Below, in pieces: positions 24,526-36,635 of a DNA stretch of 64,000 nucleotides. The stretch is from Monarcha castaneiventris obscurior. Taxonomy: Eukaryota > Chordata > Aves > Passeriformes > Monarchidae. Every line of letters starts with the position of its first letter. Positions within the stretch are counted from its first letter, which is position 1. The stretch spans positions 629,501 through 693,500 of the forward strand of contig JAMPIT010000230.1 of assembly GCA_026261815.1 (NCBI GenBank), read 5' to 3'. Below the pieces are notes generated by a model that was not told where the DNA came from, ran no database searches, and saw nothing but the letters and a program-made list of their open reading frames with translations. The position numbers were made by a program, and so were the translations under genes.

Positions 24526-25648
24526 TTTCTGTGAACTGAGGGCAGTTTTTCAGAGGAGCACTGACTGGAGCCCTCTAAGAACTGCTCCACTCCCATCACC
24601 TGTTTTCCTCCTCCAGCCAAAGCTGGATTGCCTTGTCCTTATCTACCTTTCTTCATTCCCTCCTGTCTCTCCTCATGAACTGCACAACTCCAGCGCAGGG
24701 ACAGAGCAGGAGGGAGAGGTGATGAAGCAAGGCGAAGCTCTCACTTGAGCTCAGCAATAAAACTTGCACGAACTTGGAGCCAAAGCTTTTGTTTTGCTTG
24801 AAACCAGGAACGGAAGAGGCGCTGAACTCTCCCGCCTTGTTTTTATTGCTGCTCAGAGAGCCAGAAGTGTCCACACATCAATAGAGTTAAAAGGCAAGAT
24901 GGTAAGAACCAGATGTTGGGATATTTTTGGATGCAATCATGGATCAGGCCACAGTGCTTAACAGCTCCTGTCCAAAGCTAATTTTTGAGGGAGCAGAGCG
25001 CACATCACGCTCATGTTTGCTGGCTCTGTGCCGAGCCCTGCACAGTGCATAGAATGAGAGCTTTCCTCAAATTGGTTTGACTGGTTGAGTTTTCTTGGTT
25101 TAAATCCTCCTATTAAAGCTCACAGTGAATTACCTTTTTACTGCAGAATTATACCAAAAAGCCTGCAAAGGAAATCATTTAGCTATCCAGGAGGTCGATT
25201 TCTCCGTTTTGTTCAGTGATTGGTTTTATTATCCATAGAGATTCCTGCCAGCTTATTTTCTCTTGCTCGCTCTGAAGTTTTTAAGATGTTTTTATGTAGG
25301 GATAACATTCCTGCTGTTATTTTTGCTTTCCTTTTTTGAGATGAAAGCAGCATAAAGGACATAAATGTCTCACTCGTTTCATTCATGAGAAATCACGGCG
25401 AATTCACCTGTGGGATCCAACTTTCTTGGCAACCGAAACGTCATGTTGTCACACAGGGACAGATGCACTAGGTGTAGTTTTGCACTCGATTTATATTCCC
25501 TAAACAGTTTATAGCAAAAATATTCCCCTGGGGCCCTACGGGTGTGGAAGACGGAGAGCTCACCTTGACTTTAGTAAAGAACCAGACACTCACTTAGGAG
25601 ATCTGTTTAGGAGATGTAACTTTGGAAAAGAGAGGAAAGAAGGAGAAT
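24526..25648. other. Unique DNA, nothing recognised
   Basis: No exon, repeat family or RNA gene is supported here. Confidence 0.5.
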
Positions 25649-25772
25649 CAAGGACAGGTTGGACAAGGCTTGGAGCAACCTGGGATAGTGGAAGGAGTCT
25701 CTGCCCAGGAAAGGAGGTGGCACAGGATGGTCTTTAAAATCCCTCCCAACCCAAACCCTTCTAGGATTCTCT
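25649..25772 (+). mobile_element. CR1 LINE 3' end fragment
   Basis: About 124 bp match a plus-strand CR1 tail: 'caaggacaggttggac', 'ggagcaacctgggatagtgg', 'aaaatccctcccaaccc' and a degenerate octamer. Confidence 0.87.
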
Positions 25773-28700
25773 GAAAGAACAATTTGCCCACAAATGGAAC
25801 CAGTTTTTGTAGTTCCAGATACCTTGAGCATTGAAGTGTGAAATCACTCCTCTGCAAAAGTCCTGACCCCTTTATCATGTCTTGAACCACTCAGAAAGGA
25901 ACTGTTTTCTAAATAATCTGCCTTCTTTATCTGCCTGTTATTCAGTCCAACAGCTCCCACAGAAAATAACCCTGAAATGTTCAACGGTTTGGTTTCCAGA
26001 CCTCAGTTACTATGGAATCTTGTCCTCCAAGGTCCCACATCTTCAGAAGACAAACTTTTTTGCTTGAAGTTTCACTGCGTCCTTTTATCTTTTTTTTTTA
26101 ATCCATTCTTTTTTTTAATTTTATCTTTTCTCCACACGCTGGTTTAGTAAAATTCCTTTTAAATATCCATCCTGTGAATGAAGGCTTCATTTTCCCATGT
26201 CACATTGGAGAGCACACTCTAACCCAGCAGAGCTGTCACAAACACTGAGGAGATGACTACAGGCTTCTGCCCACGGATCATCAAATTGAATGGAAGAAAA
26301 TAGCTTCAACGTGTCAATCATTGAGCCATTAGGACACCAACTGTTGGGCAGAAATTAATGAGCCAGGGTCTAATTTGACATGGATAGAACCAACAAATGT
26401 TTTGACCGTGGTATTCTAGGGCAAAGAAATATAAATATAGCTTTTTACAGGATTCTTTCTTTTCAATCTTTTTTGATGCTTTTATTCATAAAGAGACTTG
26501 CAAACTGATTTAAAAGCAGAAAAGCAAATTCTTGCAGACAAATTTATGATCAGAATGGGTCATTATAAACCCTACAAGGAGAGGTGGTTGATAGAAAACC
26601 TAATAAACTATTTAATTTCAGGCAGTTGGGTGTTTGCATTAAAGGCCTGAGCACCATTCATAGTTGAGGGAATGAGGCAGCTGTCCCCAAAGACAAATGC
26701 AAAGCATTGCCCCTGCCTGATTTATATAAAGTGACAGCAACCCCGACCTAACCTCACCTGCCAACTGCCATCAAAAGATTCTCCACATCCCCACTATTTG
26801 TCTTTCTCCCAAATGTGTGGATCTTGGTCCCTCATTGGTACCAGCTCCATCACTGGCCACACTCTGGCTGCACTGAAATTAAAAATAATCTCTCACTAAA
26901 ATTTTCCCTGAAATTACAACAATCAATCAATCAATCAATCGATCGATAAATACTTCAGTCTTTTCACCATAGAAATAGTTTTCTCATGGTCCAGGGTTTA
27001 ATGGATTAGTTGGACTAGAGGCAGCAGCAGACCAATGTGGGATTAGGGGTAGTCAGAAACTTTCCTTCCCCCTGGTCCTGAGCTGTTCTGGGAGCTCCAC
27101 TGGGCTCTCTGAATGCAGAACAAATCCTGATGTTTGAAAGGGCATAAAGGGTTCTAACACCCTCTGAGACCTCTCCTGTATCCTGTATCAAACCGACTGT
27201 GGTGCTGTGCAGAGCTCTCAGCAATTTAGGTCAAAGCTAAATCACATCTCTCTCTCTCCAACTGGAAAGCATCAGGCAAGAGATACAAATGAGTGAAACC
27301 CCATAAAAACCCCAAAGCTGCCCTAGGGGAAACTAAAGATCAGATTCTAAGTGTCTCAGTCAGCGCAAAGAGGGCAAACAAAACATTTGCTCCTGAAACA
27401 GAGATTATAAACACAGCTTTTGTACCAGTGGGCTCCTGCTCAAAGACCAGAACGAATACCAGAACCTGCCCAAAGCAGGGAAAACAACATTAAAGGATGT
27501 GAAATCTGCATCTACATGATAAATTAGTGGCACAAAGGATTCCCTAGCCCTGAGTGTCCTGTGCTTTGAGGTTTCATACTGGATTTCGCTAATAACTTCT
27601 GTACCTTCCCTGTGCACCAGGGCTCCAAGGCAGCCTTTGCAGACGTGTCAGATGGGCTCCCAAACATGTTGTGACTGCAAGGATTTTTATTTTGGCAGGA
27701 CAGACCTGGGGAGGGGAGAGGATGCTGCTGGAAAGCGAAATCCAACCCATTCTCCTGTCAATACACTAATTAACAATTGGCAAGATTATGCTAAATACGA
27801 CAGATCTTTAATTTTAACAAGATGTTCTTCATTAAGCAGGCTACTCAAACATGAGCAGCACCACGAGAGAAAGCACAGACGACCAACACAACACAGCCAT
27901 TTTCCCCTGCTCCCTTCTCTTTGCCAAGGCGATGCCAGTCTTCAGCCCTGGGGGATGATGAATTTTCCTCTCCTCTCTCCAGATAATGGGAAAGGAAAGG
28001 TTAACTAGGATAGTTAAAGGATATTTAGTTAAAGGATAACTAAAGAAGGGAAGAGACTTACCCAGATTTAGTGTGGAATTTACTGCTTATGAAGAGGTCT
28101 GTGTGAATCAAAAAAAAAAACAAAACAAAACAGGAAAATAAAGGTATTTTTCAGTGTGCACACAGCTTTGCAAAATCTCAAGCAGAAAAATATTTTTACT
28201 CCATTGTTCCTCCTTCCAAATAGGAAAGGAAAAGAAAAGGCTCGTCCTGAAACACAAAACTTTCCCTTCAAAGTTCAGTGCAACATAACATTTAGGTTTC
28301 AAACCCTTTCCATTTTCTTAACCTCTTTGAACAAAACAAGAAAAGTAGCAAAGGATTTGTGCAATCCAAACATTTTGATTAAAATATTTTTATTGTCTTT
28401 GTAGTTTGAGTAATGAGACTGCCAGATTCAAGGCAAACAGTTCTGTGAAATGGATAAATGACAGGTTTTTGCTGCGCAGCCTCTCTGGGGAGTCTTGTTA
28501 ACTTCTTGACTGTCCCCATGGGTGAAATGTTTCTCTTTATGCCCAATATGAATCTTTCTTGCTTTAACTCATGTCAGTTTTCTCTCATCCTTCAATCAGC
28601 ACCATTGTTTCCATTATAAATATTCACTTCTGCATCCTCCCCATGACACTCCTGTATTTGGTTTAGAATTTCTGGTGTCAAAGAACACAAATGATCAAGA

Positions 28701-31700
28701 CAGAACTGCACTGAAGTTAAACCCATGTGTGCACCAAGTGAAAAAAATTCAATAACAAGCCAGAACATTTCAAAACTCAGTCATGAGTCAGAGTAAACTT
28801 TCTGCTGAATCTCAGTTCTTAACTTCAGGAGAGGGAAGAAAACCTGTGGCTGAGATTCTGTCTCTGAGCTTATCAAGAAGTGTGACTGAGATGTGTGAAG
28901 GTCGCAGCTGGGAAGGGGAGCAATAGCAGGGAAATGCAGCTTATAAGTCAGAAATCCAAATAATTACCACGCTCCCCATGGAGCTCGATTCACTCTTACA
29001 TTGCCAAGCTTGGTAGAGGAGCCAGGCAAATCAAAGCTGGAAGAGACATGGCTTTGCATCTTCCATTGAAGGGGATCCCTGTGGGGATTTAGCTCCTCTT
29101 CTGCCATGGAATTGTGGATGTTTATTGGGAGCTCTGCACACCTCAGAGCTCTGCTTCCTCAGCTGTACATTCAATGGCTGATTTTTCTATCTCAGCGCAA
29201 GTTTGCCGAGACTATGGAGGAGAAAGCAGACAAACAGCAGTAATTTACTGCCTGTGAGCATGAGAACAACCTGTTTTCATGCTTAGAGCTATAACACGAC
29301 AACAAACCAGAGATGCAAGCATGGATTCCCACGTGGTGTCTCTGTGAAGGAGAGTGTCATGTCCAGAGAGGCACAAAGTGGACAGACGATGACAACTCAG
29401 ATTGCAAGTCTACAGTGCTTCAGTTAATGCTCCATCCAGTTAATCCAACCCCATCCTGAGGGTTCTTCCACCTCCCTGCTTCCCAGGAGCCTTGTGATGC
29501 TTGGTCTTGGAGTGACTTCAGTGGGATTTCATGGCCATGGAGGTCTCTAGTGCTTCTGAGCATCTGGCATGAAGCTCCTTTATGCAGCCCTTTGAAATCT
29601 TTTTCTACAAAGCATCAAACCAGGGTGAACCATCTTCCACTGAGGTTTCATTAGGGAGGTTTTACAGAGCTCAGCTGGTGGAGAATGAGCAAAGAATAAT
29701 CCTTAATTTATGAATTTTCACTCCGAGCACAGCGACTCCCTGTTCAAGCGAAGATTTTCATATTCTGCTGTTAAATCCCTGACTTCAGAACCTGGTAGCA
29801 ATTTGAGTTGCTGTTCTACACAAGTATCCCTTAAATAATCTATCAAGACATTTGCACATCTAGAATGAATGACAGCCTTTCAAAAAAAAAAAGGAACAGG
29901 GAGCTTTAAAAAGTCCCAATTACATTGTGCTCAGTATCAGCTTTATTCCCTTTGCTTCGTCTCTGTCCCATTCCATCACAAGTGAGCAACATCCATTATT
30001 AATCCATCTTTTTGGAGCCAGTCCCTGTGTGTCTGTGTCCTCCATTTGATCAGCCATCTGGAAAATGACAGTTTCCTGACAGCTTTAAAACATTTTCCTT
30101 TAAGTTGCAGCATTGTTCACATGCAGAGAGCACATTTGACATGATGAGGGCTTTAGTAGAAGGCTTTGGTAGCAAGTGGGGGGAAAAACATACACACAGT
30201 GATTAAAAAACACAACAAATCAAAACACAAAGTCGCAAAAAAACCCAAAACAAAAAAACCCCAAAACAACAAAAACCAAGTTCAAGATTAAGACCAAGAC
30301 CAAGACCAAGACCAAGACCAAAACCAAAACAACAAAAAACCCTCAAAATAAACAACAACAAAGAAACCCCAAACTCAAACAAAACCCCCAAACAAAACCA
30401 CACAGAAACAAAAAACCCCAAATCAACAAAGAGCAAGCCCACAAAAGGGATGATTTCCAGTTCCATGAGAGTTGTCAACCCAAGTAGTTCTACCTTGGTT
30501 TCATCTGTTTGCAAACTCCAATCAACCCATGCCTTAGGACAACTGGAGCACTAGAATTAAGGTAAAATGTGGGATAAAAGCATTAAAATGTGGGATAAAA
30601 TATGGAAATTTATATAAATAGTCATTTCTGGGACAGAGGGAACTGAGGTAGAAGGAGTTTGTTTCTGTTATCCACCAGTCAATATTTAATAGCTTCTAGT
30701 TAATGCTGTGATTTATCCAAGAGAAAGTCTCAACTGCAGGTATTTGCTTAGGTGATAACAGTTTTAACCAAAGGAGAAAAGACTCTTTAAACTGAGAAGA
30801 GAATGAAATTTTATATTACAGCTACATGTAGGAAGAAGTGACATCTCAGTATTGTTCTTTTCTTAGAACATGACATTTTGGATGACTTGAGAGAAAGAAA
30901 TTTAGAGTGGGTTCGTCTTTGAACAACAAAAATAATTTTGTGGGGTTGTACAAAAAAGATAAGCTGAAAGTTGACCAATGGAAAAAACACCTTGGAATAT
31001 TTCATTATATCAAATTATGACATAAGTAGAGTTATTGAATTATTTTTTATTTAATGTGCAGTTTATCTCACATACAAGTTGCACAAAACTTTATTTAAAA
31101 CACAACAGCTCTGACAGCAATAATCATAATTTCATTCTTTTAAAAATATTACAGATTTTAGTACTTACACACTAATAAAGAACTGTTTACTGTTAAGTAT
31201 AAAGGTAAGCACACCAGAAAAAACAAATTGAAAAGTAAACCAGCTGAGCTTGTGTTCAGCTCATCTTTCCTAAAGAACCAGCTGGAAGCAAGGCCAGCAT
31301 TGCAGATCCCCTCTGAAGCCAGGGTAATGGAGAAAGAGGGAAAGAAAAAGAGAGATAAGAATGGTCTTTACCCTTTGTCTTTAGCAGGAGGGCAATTTGA
31401 TGACGAGGATTCTAACTTGGGCTTCAGCTGAATGCCTGGAGTTTGCTGGGATTTATCTAAAATTAGGAGCTTATGTCCAAATGGGGAAGAAGATGCAGCA
31501 GATGGGAAGGGAAACGGGAGGGTGTTTTGGCAAGGCGTTCGTGTCGTGCTTCATGGGAGAAACATATTTTAGGAAGGGACAAAAATGTCCACGCAGAGAA
31601 TTCCAGGCATGTGGAAGAGACTACGTGTGAGACTGCACAGAGCCTCAGGAGAGAGGAGAGGCAGACACAGCAAGGATCACGTCGTGCTTGCGTGGAGAGC

Positions 31701-32011
31701 ACCCGACTATGGAAATTGCTTTGGAAATACAACGCAGCAGATCAGTGATTACGAGCTCTCAGAAGCAAAAACAAGGCATGTTAACATGCCTGCTTTTTTT
31801 ATTTTCTCACTGTTTACAAAGTCATGCAAGGATGAAATTTCAGTATCTGGCTGTGTTTGTGTTACTGGTGAAAACATAAAAGGTTTGGGATGCTATATGG
31901 GAAGAAGATTTTGTGAAGAGGGGTCTGAGGATCAGTGCTTAGAACTGCTCTAAAATGTTGAAAGTTACCATTTCTTAGAAAGCACAGAACACCAACGTAA
32001 TAAGCACACAG
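25773..32011. other. Gene-free, repeat-poor stretch
   Basis: About 6.2 kb with no recognisable transposon. Simple repeats include an (AATC)n tetranucleotide at 26,921-26,948, a direct repeat of 'aaaatgtgggataaaa' at 30,562-30,600, and the A/C-rich tract annotated separately. Low repeat content in this otherwise repeat-dense window could mean a constrained or simply uninvaded segment. Confidence 0.5.
30185..30425 (+). repeat. A/C-rich low-complexity tract with AAGACC hexamers
   Basis: About 240 bp built almost only from A and C on the plus strand. It includes five consecutive AAGACC-type hexamers at about 30,290-30,320 and many 'caaaaccc' motifs. The composition matches, in reverse complement, the GT-rich tracts in the 8-9 kb duplication. 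Long open frames across it are artefacts of composition. Confidence 0.85.
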
Positions 32012-32276
32012 AGAATTGTAGAATCATAAAATCACTGAGTGGTTTGTATTGAATAGGACATTTAAGACCATCCAGTGCCACCCCCTGCCATGGCAGGGAC
32101 ACCTTCCACTGTCCCAGGCTGCTCCAAGCCCCATCCAACCTGGCCTTGGACACTTCCAGGGATCCAGGGGCAGCCACAGCTTCTCTGGGCACCCTGTGCC
32201 AGGGCCTCCCACCCTCTGAATACAGAATTCCTTCCTAACAGCTGATATAAACCTGCCCTCTGTCAATTTAAAACAA
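32012..32276 (-). mobile_element. CR1 LINE 3' end fragment
   Basis: A minus-strand CR1 of the abundant subfamily. Plus-strand reading gives 'gaattgtagaatcataaaat', 'ccatggcagggacaccttcc', 'ggatccaggggcagccacag' and 'ccctctgtcaatttaaaac'. It lies 45 bp from an oppositely oriented CR1. Confidence 0.9.
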
Positions 32277-32321
32277 CAGGAAGTCAATTTCCCTCCTTTT
32301 TATGAGCCCCCTTAAGGTACT

Positions 32322-32460
32322 GGGAACACCCCTGGAAACATTCAAGGTCAGGTTGGATGGGGCTCTGAGCAGCCTGGTCTGGTCGAAGATGTCCCTGCTC
32401 ATTGCAGGGGGTTGGTCTAGATGATGTTTGAAGGTCCTAAACTGCTTTAGGATTCTTTGA
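32322..32460 (+). mobile_element. CR1 LINE 3' end fragment
   Basis: A plus-strand CR1 tail: 'cccctggaaacattcaagg', 'ttggatggggctctgagc', 'tggtctagatgatgtttgaa' and a degenerate octamer. It is tail-outward relative to the CR1 at 32,012, and it is a different subfamily, so the two are independent insertions and not an inverted duplication. Confidence 0.86.
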
Positions 32461-32649
32461 AGACTCATTTTGAGCATGTCTTTGGTCCAGCACAGGTGAG
32501 ACAGCCCCATCTCGGATCCCCTGTTCTAATAATGGGTTTAGATCACCACACAGCAAGAACCAGCAGGGAACAGGTGATGCCTTAGGTTTTAACTTTCATA
32601 TTTTTCAAATTCTGTACTTCTTAGAGTGTAACTCTGAAGTTCCTTGTAG

Positions 32650-33020
32650 CCTGGAATTTCTGCTCTCTCGTGCTGGGCAGACATAACAAAGCCTCTCCAG
32701 GCTTTGCCTTCAAGGACAGCCAGGCTCTTCTAGGCCCAAAATGTGTAACCCAAAGCCTCTAAGGGGGGGGCAAGCTGAGGGGAATGACATCATTAACTGG
32801 GGCTTTAATTGGAGAATTAACCCTGATATGCAAATGAATCAAAGCTGTAAAAGTGTGAAGAACTCGTGACCTGGGGTCCATCTTGGGGTCCATTTTTGGA
32901 GGCAGCCTCTGGCTCCCCAGGGTGTGCCTTGAAGGCTTTCAAATAAATACCGACCTTTATTCCCTTACTCTTGTCTAGTCTCTGTTTCTAGGTGGCTGGA
33001 GAAGGCATCACAGGGATGCT
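32650..33020 (+). mobile_element. Probable solo LTR, family C
   Basis: The segment opens 'tgtagcctggaatttctg', holds a G-run at about 32,763 and a 'gatatgcaaatgaatc' block with an octamer-type ATGCAAAT transcription-factor site. It ends with AATAAA at about 32,943 followed by a T- and C-rich tail and 'gtggctggagaaggcatcac'. This is LTR-like order on the plus strand. I could not verify a target-site duplication, so the boundaries and the class are uncertain. Confidence 0.5.
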
Positions 33021-36000
33021 GGAGGGAAACCTCTCAGGGAGCAGTGCAACCACCAAAGGTAAACACCTGGATGTACCAGTTTTCAGTGATAAAGAAAAGA
33101 AGGAATTGTTTCACAGTTTTAAGGCACGTTGTCATCTTAGGGAAGGTGGATTTAAGCTTTGCAATGTATTACACTCTTATGGGTTTATACCTCAGCTCAG
33201 TTGAATATTTTTTTATTAAAGCATTGCCCCAAAATGCCAATAAATCCCCATTATTTAAGTTCAACTTATCCACTAAAACACTGTTGATTTTGGCCCTTAG
33301 ATATTCCCTTGAATCAACTCTCCTAAACCAAGGCGAAGAGCTCACATTTTTCACTTCCCAGTACAACTCCAGTATGGTTCTGGGGGAATATGTTGTCCCA
33401 GAGTGCAGGCCTAGGTCACAACCTCTCCTCTGAACCTCTGAGCCTGGCTCCAACTCTAACTCAAAAAACCCTTCTCATTTCCTCATCATTTTGGAGAGTC
33501 AAAGCAGCCACATTTCTCAACGTTTATTTGTCTAAACATACCCCCACACACTCAGTTTGGGTTTTCAACCAAAAATAGAATAGTCACAGGTTAGTTCACA
33601 GTATTTTAGCCCAACATTTTTATTTAAGCCCAGACTGAGATAAACAGAAAAGCACAGTGTGGCATCAGCAATACCAGTAAGCAAATGATGATTAGGCAAG
33701 AAAGGCAAAAAATAGGTTTATTGGAATCTCAATGCAAGGGGAAAGGGAAGGGAAAGAAAACCCAAAGAGGAAAAAGGAAAAGAGCTTTTTATTTAGCAGC
33801 CTAAATCTACATAGCAGTTTAAAGTTTAAAACTGAGCAGGCAACTCAATTATTACTCTATAAAAAACTAAAAGGAGAGGTATCTTGAGCTGCTATTTTAA
33901 GTCAGAGCTTTTATGTGATGCTAAGAGGCCCCATATTCTATTTATTTCAGTTGCATTCACTTTGTATTTTTTTACCATGGTAGAAAACTCTCTCAGCCAC
34001 TCAATCTAAAGAACTGTATTTCCTTTCAAGACAAATCACTGCCACCGGAGCAGATGTAACAGCCCATTTCTTTGTGCTCATCAGTAATATCAGCTGCTCC
34101 TTTTCTGCCAGAAAAAGAGGATGGGGAAAAACAGCAGTGCTGAGAAATCAGGAAATATAAATTCCAGCAGAAATAGCAGTGTGTGTTTCCACCCCCCTTA
34201 AGCAGAGGGCACTGAGGCCATGTATTAGAGGCTGCTCCTAATTGCCAAATATTTGCTGTTCCTCTCCTATCCAGCCCTGAATCAGATGTGAAGTGTAATA
34301 GCAGTATTTTCTCTACTGTAATGTGTATTTTGAGAAAAATAAAAAAGATGTTGGGTGCTTGGACATTTCAGATTCATGGCCCCAAGCCATGGTTAAAAAA
34401 ACCAACAGGTAGGAATGTATTTATGGAGAAGAAAGGAGTTTAGCACCTTCTTCTATTGAATTATCACTATGTGGAGAAGCCCAGAAATGAGATAAAATAT
34501 GAATGAGGTTGTGAAACTTTCCTCTGCAGTCAGAACACAGCCTTGGGCTAGGACTGACCCAGAGCTCCCTTCCTGGCCAGACACCTCTCTGTTTGCACAG
34601 CTTCAGGAAGGGAATTTGAGCTGCTGGTGGCTGGTGAAGGATCTGCCATTTCTGAGGCAGCTCTTACAGATGAGCCTGGCACCATCCCCATCTCCCAGAT
34701 CTGTCACACACCCCCAATATTGCCTCATTCCAGCTGCCAGCTGAGGGCCAGGGAGCTCAGAACATCTGAGACAACATTTACATCCAGCACAGCAGGGTGG
34801 ATCAAACTGTTCACTCCAGATCATCCAAAGCATCACTGAGTGCACAGGGAGGTAGGACCTGGTTGCTTTGGGTTATAGGGATTCAAATTGTCCATCACTG
34901 ATTATCATGATTATGAATTAGTTAATAGCATCTATTTCACTTTTAAATAGTCCTGTATATGGGTTCACCCAGTGACTGAGTAAACACAATCGACAGAGAG
35001 AGAAAAAGATCTGCAGAAAGCCTTCAGTTAACCTGAAGGTCTTAAATCTACACCAGGATTTAATCTGAGCCATAACTTTCCTCAGCCATGGGTTTCAGCT
35101 GCAGATTTTTATTCCACATTGATCAGTGTAATGAGGAACCTCATTTCATTTGAATTCTCCGGGGTAAATGCTGCCTCAGAAGGAAGCTTTCACTTCCAGC
35201 AATAATCTTTTCAAGCCCTTCAGGTAGATCTAGGATAAGGTGGAGCTTAGGCAATGTTTAATAGAAAAGTCAAATCACTGGCAAGGTATCAAAGCAGCAC
35301 CTGCCTTTGTTAAAATCCACTTTGACAAATGCTTTAAAGTTGTTCCTTTCATTCCCCTGCAGTGACAGGCTGACAACAGCCCCAGCCATAAAGAGCAGAA
35401 ATCTCCCAGCAGATCTTCAGTTCCACACTCAGCCAAAGGGTTCATATTTTCTATGCTCCACGGCTCCGGGGTTCTGTTCTGACACACACTATTGATGCTT
35501 TCAGCCAAGCCAAGTAATTGCTCCTGGACCCACAGGGGTCCTCCCTTGTCAGGCTGTCTCAATTCACTCAGTTTAGCAGCTGGGGTCAGGCTGCTTCTCC
35601 AGACAAAGGACAGGTGAGGTGAGGGCACGAGCACTTTCTCTTTGTTGGAGCCGTTGCTGCTTGTTCCTTCCAATTTCCTTCTGATCATTTTTTATACTCT
35701 GTGCCCTTTCTGAATCCTCACGTCGTTTGGCCAAGGACTGAATTTTAATCTTCCTCTCAAATTAAATAAGTATTGCTATAAATAAGGACCTAACTGCCAT
35801 CACTGTTTGGCTGCTTATGACCTCCCACTTTAGGGGAGTTTCTCAAAATGCTTTCCCTCTTTCTTGTTGAAACCAGTCCTCTGTGACTCCACAACTCCTT
35901 TCCCAGCCCATTTTATTCATTAATTAGAAAGACTGAAAAATTTCTTTTCTCTTCTTTGTATTTTCTTCTTGTCTTGAAGTTTCTTATCAGGAGGAGGAAG

Positions 36001-36350
36001 GAATGTGGCAGCAGGTCTTGTTTTGGTGTCTTTTCCTTCCCTGTCAACTTAGACTTTCACGTGGAGTGTTCACATTGCCTGGAGGACTCAGCCCATTCAG
36101 GATTTCATTTTCATAAGCAGAGGACTCACCTAGAGAGGGATAAGAGTGAGATTAACACTCCCAACCCTCTCCTCACCCTTTTCTAAGTTGGTAAATGCCT
36201 AACTCACTCAACATTTTGTTTGTACTTCAGTTTAAGGTTTCTAGTTTGGTAATTTTATAAAAGGGACATGAAGGGCAGACACAGGGTATTGGGGAGACAA
36301 CAGGAATTCAGAAAGTTGCAAGAGATTCACTCTTTTGGTGAACTTTCTTT
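33021..36350. other. Unique DNA, nothing recognised
   Basis: About 3.3 kb with no recognised repeat. A 137-codon minus-strand frame at 35,275-35,688 has no supporting splice or codon evidence, and its length is within what chance gives in 64 kb. Confidence 0.5.
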
Positions 36351-36635
36351 CACAGAATCACAGAACCATGGAATTGTTTGGGGTGGAAGGGACCTTAAAG
36401 CTCATCTCATTCCAACCCCATCCATGGGCAGGGACACCTTCCACTATCCCAGGTTGCTCCAAGCCCCGTCCAGCCTGGCCTTGGACACTTCCAGGGATCC
36501 AGGGGCAGCCACAGCTTCTCTGGGCACCCTGTGCCAGGGCCTCACCACCCTCACAGGGAAGAATTTTTTCCTAGTATCCAATCTTAAACCAGCTCTCTTT
36601 CACTTTGCCTTTTTTTTCCCCTATTTTATCACTCA
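36351..36635 (-). mobile_element. CR1 LINE 3' end fragment
   Basis: A well-preserved minus-strand CR1 of the abundant subfamily, starting 'cacagaatcacagaaccatg' and running through the 'ggatccaggggcagccac' block. It ends near 'cccctattttatcactc', which corresponds to the family's 'ccccttgtcctatcact' region. Confidence 0.92.

Noticed and set aside
35275..35688. 137-codon minus-strand open frame
   Set aside because: Length is within chance expectation for 64 kb in six frames. No splice sites, domains or conservation evidence were seen.
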